DNA of 19,492 nucleotides, from assembly GCA_947627815.1 (NCBI GenBank), contig CANQXN010000013.1, forward strand, positions 1 through 19,492, in the 5' to 3' direction. Shown one piece after another: positions 13,448-19,492 of the stretch (the first letter of the stretch is position 1; each line of letters begins with the position of its first letter). The DNA is from an uncultured Clostridia bacterium (GTDB lineage Bacteria > Bacillota > Clostridia > Oscillospirales > CAG-272). The notes beneath the pieces were generated by a model. That model was not told the origin of the DNA and ran no database searches. It saw only the letters and a program-made list of their open reading frames with translations. The position numbers and the translations under genes were made by a program.

Positions 13448-15427
13448 TTACGCGCGGATCATAGCCAGAAACTCATTTTCATCGATGATCCGAACGCCGA
13501 GTTCTTTTGCGCGGACGAGCTTGCTGCCGGCATCTTCTCCCGCCAGCACCACCGATGTTTTTTTGGATACCGAAGAAGTCACTTTCCCGCCGTTTTTTTT
13601 GATCAAAGCTTCCGCTTCCGTACGGGTCATATTGGGCAGTGTTCCCGTAAGCACAAAAGTAAGTCCCGCCAAGCGGTCATCGGTAGTAATATCACCGTTG
13701 GCTGTGGTTTTCACCCCCAACGCTTTTAATTCATTGACAATTTCTCTTGTGCCTGGGTGCGCAAAGAAATCAACGATCGAGGCCGCTGTGATTTCTCCGA
13801 TATCTTCGATCAGGCAAAGTTCTTCCGCGTTCACATGGAAAAAGTCCTCGATATCCTGATACTTTCTTACCAAAGCTTCCGCCGTGCTGATTCCCACGCC
13901 ACGAATACCCAGGGCAAAAAGCAATCGTGCGAGGCCACGGGCGCGTGAATCATTCACCGCGCGAATGAGATTTTCCGCGCTCTTTTGTCCCATCCGCTCC
14001 AAAGAAACAAGCATCTCCGGTTGTAACCGATAGAGATCCGCCACCGTGGCGATTAGCCCGTTATCCTTCAGATTTTTCAAAAGAGCCGGACCGAGACCGG
14101 CGATATCCATGGCATTTTTGGAGGCAAAATGCTCAAGATTTCTCATAAGCTGTGCCGGACAAGCCGCATTGGTGCAGCGCACCGCCGCCTCCTCATCGCG
14201 CGTCACAGGTTCGTGGCAGGAGGGACAGAATTGCGGCATTTCATACAGCGGCAATTCTTGTGTTCTCTTCTCTTTCCGTGAGGCGATGATTTCAGGAATA
14301 ATATCACCGGCTTTTTGGACCACGACCCAGTCGCCGACACGAATATCCCGTTCCCGAATAAAATCAATGTTATGCAGTGTCGCTTTGGACACAACACTAC
14401 CCGCTAATCGCACCGGAGAAAGCTCTGCCACCGGTGTTAAAACGCCGGTACGACCCACTTGAATCAGGATATTTTCCAACACCGTCTCTTTTTGTTCCGG
14501 CGGGAACTTATAGGCGACCGCCCACCGGGGCGTACTTGTGCCTTCACCGATAGCGCGTCGTTTGGCAAGATCATTGACCTTGATCACAACACCGTCAATA
14601 TCATAAGATAGCCCGGCTCGTTTTGCCCCGATCTCTTCAATGGTGGCGGCGATCTCATCAAAGCCGGTCGCGATTTTTCGAAAGGGGATCACATGAAACC
14701 CCTGTTCCTGCATAAAATCAAAAGTATCAGCATGGGTTTTGAAAGAGCGGTCACAGACCTGAAGGTTAAAAACAAAAATATCCAATTTCCGTTTCGCGGT
14801 TATAGCCGGGTCGAGCTGACGAAGCGAACCTGCCGCGGCATTGCGCGGATTGGCAAAGAGAGATTGCTCGCACGCCTCACGCTCGGCATTTAACGCGTCA
14901 AACGCGGCCTTGGGCATGAAGATTTCTCCCCTGACCTCCAAGATCCCTTCATAAGCGATGGTCAATGGAATAGACGGGATTGTACGGATGTTCGCGGTCA
15001 CATCTTCGCCGACCGTTCCGTCGCCTCTGGTGGCGCCGTAAAGCAACCGTCCTTTTTCATAATGCAATGCCGCCGACAGTCCATCGATCTTGCACTCTAC
15101 CGAATAGGAGAGTTGTCCATATTCCGCTTCCAGCTTTTCTAACCAGCCGGCTAATTCTTCCAAGGAGAAGACATCCGTCAGACTCTGAAGCGGAACAGTG
15201 TGGGTGATTTTTTCAAATTTTTCACTGGCTTTGCCGCCCACGCGAGCGGTAGGAGAATTCTCATCATAAAATTCCGGATGTTCCTTTTCCAAAGCCACCA
15301 ATTCATAAAACAATCTGTCATATTCGGCGTCTGAAATTTGGGGATCGTCATCCACATAATATTTTTTGCTATAGAAATTGATCTGACGACGCAGGGTAAG
15401 AATTTTCTCCCGAATATCAGAAGACAT
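13448..15427 (-). CDS. ligA: NAD+-dependent DNA ligase
   Basis: The essential bacterial ligase (659 aa) that seals nicks in replication and repair using NAD+. Domains in order are: Ia with YYxxDxPxxSDAEYD features (23-38); the nucleotidyltransferase with KIDG (113-116, K113 taking the AMP); an OB fold; a Cys4 zinc finger (C401, C404, C418, C423); helix-hairpin-helix repeats; and a C-terminal BRCT domain (about 585-659, with LTGTLPNMTR). All key residues are present and the length is typical. The ATG at 15427 has AAGGGG 8 nt upstream. It is the first cistron of the long minus-strand operon. pcrA, a frequent partner, is not upstream; a divergent Cys-rich gene is. Confidence 0.97.
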   Translation of the reverse strand: MSSDIREKILTLRRQINFYSKKYYVDDDPQISDAEYDRLFYELVALEKEHPEFYDENSPTARVGGKASEKFEKITHTVPLQSLTDVFSLEELAGWLEKLEAEYGQLSYSVECKIDGLSAALHYEKGRLLYGATRGDGTVGEDVTANIRTIPSIPLTIAYEGILEVRGEIFMPKAAFDALNAEREACEQSLFANPRNAAAGSLRQLDPAITAKRKLDIFVFNLQVCDRSFKTHADTFDFMQEQGFHVIPFRKIATGFDEIAATIEEIGAKRAGLSYDIDGVVIKVNDLAKRRAIGEGTSTPRWAVAYKFPPEQKETVLENILIQVGRTGVLTPVAELSPVRLAGSVVSKATLHNIDFIRERDIRVGDWVVVQKAGDIIPEIIASRKEKRTQELPLYEMPQFCPSCHEPVTRDEEAAVRCTNAACPAQLMRNLEHFASKNAMDIAGLGPALLKNLKDNGLIATVADLYRLQPEMLVSLERMGQKSAENLIRAVNDSRARGLARLLFALGIRGVGISTAEALVRKYQDIEDFFHVNAEELCLIEDIGEITAASIVDFFAHPGTREIVNELKALGVKTTANGDITTDDRLAGLTFVLTGTLPNMTRTEAEALIKKNGGKVTSSVSKKTSVVLAGEDAGSKLVRAKELGVRIIDENEFLAMIRA

Positions 15428-15473
15428 ACCGATTTCCCCTTTCCAAAGCCGCCTTTTTTGCCAAACGATAAAA

Positions 15474-15486
15474 GGGCAAAATGCCC
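15474..15486. other. Short hairpin at the ligA mRNA 5' end
   Basis: GGGCA-AAA-TGCCC lies a few bases inside the predicted ligA transcript. On the minus strand it could protect the 5' end. On the plus strand it is followed by eight T and looks like a weak terminator, though no + gene precedes it. Confidence 0.4.
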
Positions 15487-15495
15487 ATTTTTTTT

Positions 15496-15524
15496 ATTAT
15501 ATCACAGTTTTTTCTTTTTTTCAA
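15496..15524 (-). promoter_or_regulatory. ligA operon promoter
   Basis: On the minus strand TTGAAA (15519-15524), 17 nt, TATAAT (15496-15501), preceded by TGTGA. The leader would be about 60 nt. Confidence 0.8.
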
Positions 15525-15586
15525 TACATCCTATCAGGTTTTTGTCTTCCTTTGAAAAAGCCGCGCCTCGCACGGTTCTCACTCAT

Positions 15587-15613
15587 ACGGCGGCGCACAC
15601 TGTCGCCGTTTTT
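15587..15613 (+). terminator. Terminator-like hairpin upstream of the Cys-rich gene
   Basis: ACGGCG (15587-15592) pairs with CGCCGT (15604-15609) around an 11-nt loop, ending in five T. No + gene lies to its left in this intergenic region. It would act on a leader transcript or on stray transcription entering from antisense of ligA. Confidence 0.45.
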
Positions 15614-15637
15614 ATGCTGTCACGCCGGGATAAATTG

Positions 15638-15646
15638 CATAGAATA
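15638..15646 (+). promoter_or_regulatory. Possible mother-cell sigma factor -10
   Basis: CATAGAATA fits the CATA-N3-TA form of sigma-K -10 elements. A possible AC -35 core lies 14 nt upstream, which is short. TAGAAT inside the same stretch could instead be a weak sigma-A -10. Low certainty. Confidence 0.25.
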
Positions 15647-15652
15647 AGAGCA

Positions 15653-15670
15653 GAGGCCGATGAGGGCCTC
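15653..15670 (+). other. Leader hairpin next to a ribosome site
   Basis: GAGGCC-GATGAG-GGCCTC forms a 6-bp GC-rich stem, ending 12 nt before the AGGAGG of the following gene. It lies in the predicted mRNA leader if the -10 near 15638 is used. Confidence 0.45.
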
Positions 15671-15695
15671 GAACAAATACACAGGAGGATCCTAT

Positions 15696-16499
15696 ATGCC
15701 TGATATCAGAAATGTGGCACACGATGGCGGGCGACGCGAAAATGTGTGCATTGATTCATACAGAATCCTTGACAGTTGCAAGGATAAGGATTGCTTCGAA
15801 GATACCAAGCTTCTGCTCAGCGATTATGGGCAGGAGATTATAGATAAAAGCGGATCTGTACGCGTTGTCGGTACGGAGGTACTTTGGACCGACATCGCGG
15901 TCAGTCCGGTCAGATTCAACCGGGGATTTTATCAGATCAACATTCGTTTTTATACCAGAGTGTGTCTTGAAGCATGTGTGAATGCAGGAAAACCGCAGGA
16001 AGTGGAGGGTCTTGCCGTCAATGACAAAACCGTTGTTTTGTTTGGCGGCGAAGGACATGTAAACATCTTCCGCAGTAGCGATGAACCCGCCGATTTTTGT
16101 ATGAGAAAAAACGACGAGACCAAAACTTCCAACCGTCCTACCGCAGTGGTTGAAGTGGTGGATCCCATCGCGCTTTCCGCCAAACTCGGAGATCAAAACT
16201 ATACCCCGTGCTGCAGTTGCTGCTGCACCGGCGATGATCTGCCGGAAGCCGTTCTTGTCCGGATGAACGGTTCCATGAACAACGGCAGGGGCGAAAGAGG
16301 CGTTTATGTCTCTCTCGGCTATTTCTCGGTCGTCCGTTTAGAAAGGCCGGCTCAGCTTGTGGTTTCCGCCAGCGAATATGCCGTACCTGATAAAGTTTGC
16401 CCCAAAAACAACGAGGAAGATCCCTGCGCCATGTTTTCGCGCATGAGCTTTCCCGTCAATGAATTTTCAACCTCAACCTGTCCTTGTGACGATCGCTGA
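15696..16499 (+). CDS. Conserved Cys-rich clostridial protein, function unknown
   Basis: A 267-residue protein with 15 cysteines and no signal peptide or membrane segment. It opens with NVCIDSYRILDSCKDKDCFED (about 16-36), continues as a beta-rich body (PVRFNRGFYQINIRFYTRV, 71-89; VVEVVDPIAL, 151-160), has a CCSCCC cluster at 172-177, then GVYVSLGYFSVVRLERPAQ (202-220), and ends Cys-rich with CPC (262-264). From memory, similar proteins with the same blocks occur as hypotheticals in many Clostridia; I know of no function. The frame is open 36 nt upstream, but AGGAGG at 15683-15688, 7 nt before the ATG at 15696, fixes the start. A spore-coat or metal-binding role would suit the cysteines and the sporulation-like -10, but that is conjecture. 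It is monocistronic, followed by a terminator. Confidence 0.85.
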   Translation: MPDIRNVAHDGGRRENVCIDSYRILDSCKDKDCFEDTKLLLSDYGQEIIDKSGSVRVVGTEVLWTDIAVSPVRFNRGFYQINIRFYTRVCLEACVNAGKPQEVEGLAVNDKTVVLFGGEGHVNIFRSSDEPADFCMRKNDETKTSNRPTAVVEVVDPIALSAKLGDQNYTPCCSCCCTGDDLPEAVLVRMNGSMNNGRGERGVYVSLGYFSVVRLERPAQLVVSASEYAVPDKVCPKNNEEDPCAMFSRMSFPVNEFSTSTCPCDDR

Positions 16500-16519
16500 A
16501 CCATAACGCCATTTTTCAA

Positions 16520-16557
16520 GGGGCTGTCGCCAACGCGGCAGCCCCACAAACTTTTTT
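16520..16557 (+). terminator. Terminator of the Cys-rich gene
   Basis: An 11-bp stem (one G-T pair) starts with GGGGCTG, has the loop CAAC, and is followed by ACAAAC and six T. It begins 21 nt after the stop codon. Confidence 0.85.
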
Positions 16558-16594
16558 CAGAGAAAAATGTGGAATGACAACGGAATAATACCAC

Positions 16595-16642
16595 AAAAAC
16601 ACAAAACGGGCTGTCCTTTCCGGGCGCCCGTTTTGTGTTTTT
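16595..16642. terminator. Bidirectional terminator, mainly of the P-loop gene
   Basis: A perfect 17-bp stem (16595-16611 with 16626-16642) has a 14-nt loop and T-runs on both strands. On the minus strand it ends the P-loop gene; on the plus strand it backs up the preceding terminator. Confidence 0.9.
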
Positions 16643-16688
16643 AACTCTCTTTACTGCGACAGCCTTTTTCAAACAAGTTTTGAAAAAA

Positions 16689-17108
16689 TCAGCCTTCCTG
16701 CAGAACATATTGCCGCAAATCCTCGGGAAGATCTTCATACCTCATGGAAGCGGTCAAAACCACATTGACATTATTGGGGGACAAGATCTGCTCTATCTCG
16801 CGGACAAAGGCGGAGAACAACTCCATATTCCGCTCGCAAATAGCATAGGTTCCGTCAATAAAGATATCGGTTATATCATGATTGCTAGCGTAAATCCCGC
16901 ACAAAAAACCGTAAAGCGAACGCGCAGATGTAATGTCGAATTGATCCACATCGATTAAACGAACATAATACTTGATCTCATGAAGAAGTTTATTTCCCTT
17001 TTCAACGCAGACAACCGAACCCTGACTGGTTTCTCCCGCGTGATTCGCCATATCGATCAGCGTTTTTGTTTTACCAGAACCCTTCAAGCCAACAATAATT
17101 TTTACCAT
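16689..17108 (-). CDS. Small P-loop ATPase-like protein
   Basis: A 139-residue protein with a Walker A motif GLKGSGKT (7-14) at the N-terminus, a Walker B-like DIFID (81-85), and VVLTAS (116-121) where a sensor strand would lie. It is soluble, with no membrane segment or DNA-binding domain. It is little more than a bare P-loop core; no lid or partner domain is evident. From memory, homologues in Clostridia are annotated only as hypothetical or generic ATP-binding proteins. The ATG at 17108 has GGGAG 7 nt upstream. It has its own promoter and terminator and lies 79 nt downstream of pgi in the same direction. Nucleotide binding is likely; hydrolysis and role are unknown. Confidence 0.82.
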   Translation of the reverse strand: MVKIIVGLKGSGKTKTLIDMANHAGETSQGSVVCVEKGNKLLHEIKYYVRLIDVDQFDITSARSLYGFLCGIYASNHDITDIFIDGTYAICERNMELFSAFVREIEQILSPNNVNVVLTASMRYEDLPEDLRQYVLQEG

Positions 17109-17136
17109 TTTTTTACTCCCTTCCGGTATTTAGTCT

Positions 17137-17165
17137 ATTATAATATAAAACAGCAACAATTTCAA
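17137..17165 (-). promoter_or_regulatory. Promoter of the P-loop gene
   Basis: On the minus strand TTGAAA (17160-17165), 17 nt, TATAAT (17137-17142). It sits in the 79-nt gap after pgi. Confidence 0.8.
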
Positions 17166-17187
17166 TGGGTAAAATAGCTAAATAAAC

Positions 17188-18528
17188 TCAGCGCTTTTTG
17201 GCGAGTTCGATGCGGCGTTTTTCGTGTTCTTCTCCCGGTTTCCCCAAAAGCGCATACATGTTTTTCTTGTAGTCTTCCACGCCGGGTTGATCAAACGGAT
17301 TCACCCCGAGTATGTAGCCGGAAATCGCGCAGGCAAGTTCAAAGAAATAGACCAGATATCCAAACTCATAAGCGCCGCGTTTTTCCAGTTCCAAAACCAC
17401 ATTCGGCACATTGCCGTCGGTATGTGCCAGCGCCGTGGCGGCAAAAGCGGTGCGGTTGACAAAGTGCAGATCTTTACCGGCCAAATAATTCAAGCCGTCC
17501 CCGTTGGTTTCATCTGAAGGGATCGCCAGCGCATCAGAGGCTTTTTGCAGATCCAGAACCGTTTCAAAAAGCACCTGACTGCCCTGCTGTATAAATTGCC
17601 CCAATGAATGCAAGTCGGTAGTAAAGGTGGCGGAAGCCGGGAACAAGCCCTTGCCTTCTTTCCCTTCGCTTTCTCCGTAAAGCTGTTTCCACCATTCCGC
17701 CGTCATGGATAAAGAGTTCTCATAGGAAGCAAAAAGCTCCACCGTCTTTCCTTTGCGCAAAAGAATATTGCGGATCGCGGCGTATTTATAAGCGTCATTT
17801 TTTTCAAGATCGCAGGATCCGTAAGCATTTTTAGCCGTTGCGGCGCCTTGCAGCATATCATAGATATCGATACCGGCCACGGCGATCGGCAAAAGCCCCA
17901 CCGGAGTAAGAACCGAAAAACGCCCGCCTACATCATCAGGAACCACAAAGGTTTCATATCCTTTGGCATCCGCCAATTCCTTCAGTTTGCCTCTCGCCTT
18001 ATCCGTTGTGACAAAAATGCGTTCCGCAGCTGCTTTTTCACCATATTTTTTCTCCAAAAGGGCGCGAAAGAGGCGGAAAGCGATGGCCGGCTCGGTCGTG
18101 GTACCCGATTTGGAAATCACATTGATACAGACATCTTTATCCTGACACAGTCTGAGAAGCTCGCTCAGATTGGAGGCGGAGATATCATTGCCGGCAAAAT
18201 AAATGGCCGGTGTGCCTTGCCGCAAATCGTTATAATGGACGCCCTTGCAAAAATCAATAGCCGCTCTGGCACCGAGATAAGAGCCGCCGATGCCAATAGC
18301 GACAAAAACATCGCAGCTCTTGCGAATCTTTTCCGCCGCCTTAACAATTCTTGCCGCCTCTTCTTTATCATACCGTTCGGGAAGATTGACCCAACCAAGA
18401 AAATCAGAGCCGGCGCCGTTGCGTTTAACGAGTTTGTCATGAGCCGCCACGATCTCAGGCGCTATTCCGCGATAATCTTCCGGAGAAACAAACCGCGAAA
18501 GATAGGAATCATTCAGTTTTAAAGTCAT
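17188..18528 (-). CDS. pgi: Glucose-6-phosphate isomerase
   Basis: Interconverts glucose 6-phosphate and fructose 6-phosphate in glycolysis and gluconeogenesis (446 aa, the usual Gram-positive length of about 450). Sugar-phosphate-binding blocks are GIGGSYLGA (78-86) and SKSGTTTEP (about 139-147). The two PGI signatures are present as DVGGRFSVLTPVGLLP and GYILGVNPFDQPGVEDYK. The catalytic Glu lies in YGESEGKEG, the ring-opening His in TDLHSLGQ, and the conserved Lys in VEDYKKN. The ATG at 18528 follows AAAGGA at about 11 nt. It has its own promoter at 18588-18616. No terminator is evident after its stop, so some read-through into the P-loop gene is possible. Confidence 0.97.
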   Translation of the reverse strand: MTLKLNDSYLSRFVSPEDYRGIAPEIVAAHDKLVKRNGAGSDFLGWVNLPERYDKEEAARIVKAAEKIRKSCDVFVAIGIGGSYLGARAAIDFCKGVHYNDLRQGTPAIYFAGNDISASNLSELLRLCQDKDVCINVISKSGTTTEPAIAFRLFRALLEKKYGEKAAAERIFVTTDKARGKLKELADAKGYETFVVPDDVGGRFSVLTPVGLLPIAVAGIDIYDMLQGAATAKNAYGSCDLEKNDAYKYAAIRNILLRKGKTVELFASYENSLSMTAEWWKQLYGESEGKEGKGLFPASATFTTDLHSLGQFIQQGSQVLFETVLDLQKASDALAIPSDETNGDGLNYLAGKDLHFVNRTAFAATALAHTDGNVPNVVLELEKRGAYEFGYLVYFFELACAISGYILGVNPFDQPGVEDYKKNMYALLGKPGEEHEKRRIELAKKR

Positions 18529-18587
18529 CTCTGTTCACATCCTTTCCGGACAAAAAGCTGTTTTTTTACAGATTTTACCTTGTTTTT

Positions 18588-18616
18588 ATCATACACCAAT
18601 TTTTCATTTTTCGCAA
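18588..18616 (-). promoter_or_regulatory. pgi promoter
   Basis: On the minus strand TTGCGA (18611-18616), 17 nt, TATGAT (18588-18593). The -35 starts only 17 nt downstream of the preceding carboxypeptidase stop, and no terminator separates the two genes. Confidence 0.65.
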
Positions 18617-18633
18617 GCGTTTTCGGAGATTTT

Positions 18634-19492
18634 TCAGCCGATCATGATGTATTTTTTCAACAGTAGCAGGAACATCTTACCGAATGTCATTTTTTCCACG
18701 GTTTCCGTGGCATAAACCTCGGCCTCTCCCAGCACAGTATCCGCCGATTTATATACCACGCGTCCAATCACATCCCCTTGCTTGACCGGTGCTGTGACTT
18801 GCGGGAGAAGCTCCGTTGTTACGGAAATGGAATTGGCGCTTCCCTTTTCTACGACTTTACCCAAGGGCGCACATACGCCGCCCACCGAGGCGCTAACGCC
18901 GCCTTTTACCGGTACCTTGAGATCGGTCGGAGCCGGCATTTCGGCGTAAGCGTAGTTGGCAAAGCCATAGTCAAACAGATGTTTTGCCGTCACATTGCGC
19001 TTATCAGAAGTCTCGGCTCCCATAATGACGGCAATCAGTTGAAGACCGTTTCTTTCGGCGCAAGCGGAAATACAGTAACCCGATTTTGAGGTAAATCCTG
19101 TCTTAAGTCCGTTAGCGCCGGGATAAAAGCGAACCAATTTATTGGTATTGGTCAAAGTAAACGCGCCGTTTCGTATCGTATCCTGCCAGATGGTAGTATA
19201 TTTTAAGACATCGGGATGTTTCATGATCAGTTCTCTGGACATGAGCGAAATATCGCGTGCCGAGGTGAGATGCGTGTCGGTTGTATCGTCAAGTCCATTG
19301 GTATTTTCAAAATGCGTATTCTTCATGCCGAGCGCCGCCGCTTTTTCGTTCATTTTTTCTACAAAGCCGCTCTCGCTCCCGGCCACAAATTCGGCAAGAG
19401 CTACAGCGGCATCATTGGCGGAACATATGACAACCGATTTGACCATATCCTCTACCGTCATTTGCTCCCCAACCTCCAAATAGACCTGAGAG
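18634..19492 (-). CDS. D-alanyl-D-alanine carboxypeptidase (PBP5/DacF type), 5' end outside window
   Basis: A low-molecular-weight penicillin-binding protein that trims the terminal D-Ala of peptidoglycan pentapeptides outside the cell. About 285 C-terminal residues are visible. The frame is open to the window edge, and the first visible residues (SQVYLEVGEQMTVEDM) match the region between the catalytic SxxK, which is off-window, and the SxN motif. SAN (residues 24-26 of the visible part) and KTG in NGLKTGFTSKSG (about 130-132) are present. The last ~100 residues form the beta-rich PBP5 C-terminal domain and end in an amphipathic, hydrophobic tail (MTFGKMFLLLLKKYIMIG) that would anchor the protein to the membrane. 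dacA, dacF and dacB paralogues cannot be told apart here. Confidence 0.93.
   Translation of the reverse strand, partial: SQVYLEVGEQMTVEDMVKSVVICSANDAAVALAEFVAGSESGFVEKMNEKAAALGMKNTHFENTNGLDDTTDTHLTSARDISLMSRELIMKHPDVLKYTTIWQDTIRNGAFTLTNTNKLVRFYPGANGLKTGFTSKSGYCISACAERNGLQLIAVIMGAETSDKRNVTAKHLFDYGFANYAYAEMPAPTDLKVPVKGGVSASVGGVCAPLGKVVEKGSANSISVTTELLPQVTAPVKQGDVIGRVVYKSADTVLGEAEVYATETVEKMTFGKMFLLLLKKYIMIG

Noticed and set aside
17848..18522. 224-aa frame antisense to pgi
   Set aside because: It mirrors conserved pgi codons, with no start signals or motifs.
1..19492. CRISPR array, insertion sequence, prophage or att sites
   Set aside because: No regularly spaced repeats, transposase, integrase or phage genes, and no duplication flanking the tRNAs. 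Gene content is uniformly chromosomal core.

Overview
The window is dense core chromosome from a Gram-positive, low-to-moderate-GC Firmicute, most likely class Clostridia. The indications are strong AGGAGG-type ribosome sites, sigma-A promoters close to consensus (several exact TTGACA-17-TATAAT), U-rich intrinsic terminators, a GlnRS beside an unusual GluRS, and a Cys-rich conserved protein of the kind seen in clostridia. I see no prophage, insertion sequence, CRISPR array or defence island. The interest lies in small uncharacterised genes and in gene order.

Layout, left to right. Bases 1-482 are non-coding, with a candidate terminator, an AT-rich dyad and the promoter of gltX. A two-gene + strand unit follows: an atypical glutamyl-tRNA synthetase and a glutaminyl-tRNA synthetase 4 nt later, closed by an 18-bp terminator hairpin. 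Converging on it is a membrane-anchored metallophosphoesterase (-), and upstream of that a PadR-family regulator (-) whose exact-consensus promoter carries a PadR-type dyad. Next come two single-tRNA transcription units, tRNA-Arg(CCU) and tRNA-Pro(CGG), each with its own promoter and terminator, then a monocistronic M42 aminopeptidase (+).

From about 15.5 kb down to 7.4 kb on the - strand runs one apparent operon: ligA - obgE - prfA - tsaC - parC-like - a 38-residue membrane peptide. It has a promoter before ligA and a bidirectional terminator at the far end. It combines DNA ligation, ribosome assembly, translation termination, tRNA t6A synthesis and DNA topology, with gaps of 9-66 nt. prmC, often found between prfA and tsaC, and parE, the usual partner of parC, are both absent from the window.

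Divergent from ligA is a Cys-rich conserved protein of unknown function (+) with a structured leader. After it, two terminator hairpins meet a small P-loop ATPase (-) with its own promoter. Glucose-6-phosphate isomerase (-) and a D-Ala-D-Ala carboxypeptidase (-, N-terminus beyond the window) complete the region. No obviously new multi-gene system is visible. The best candidates for undescribed biology are the Cys-rich protein with its leader, the small P-loop protein, the 38-residue peptide and the PadR circuit.
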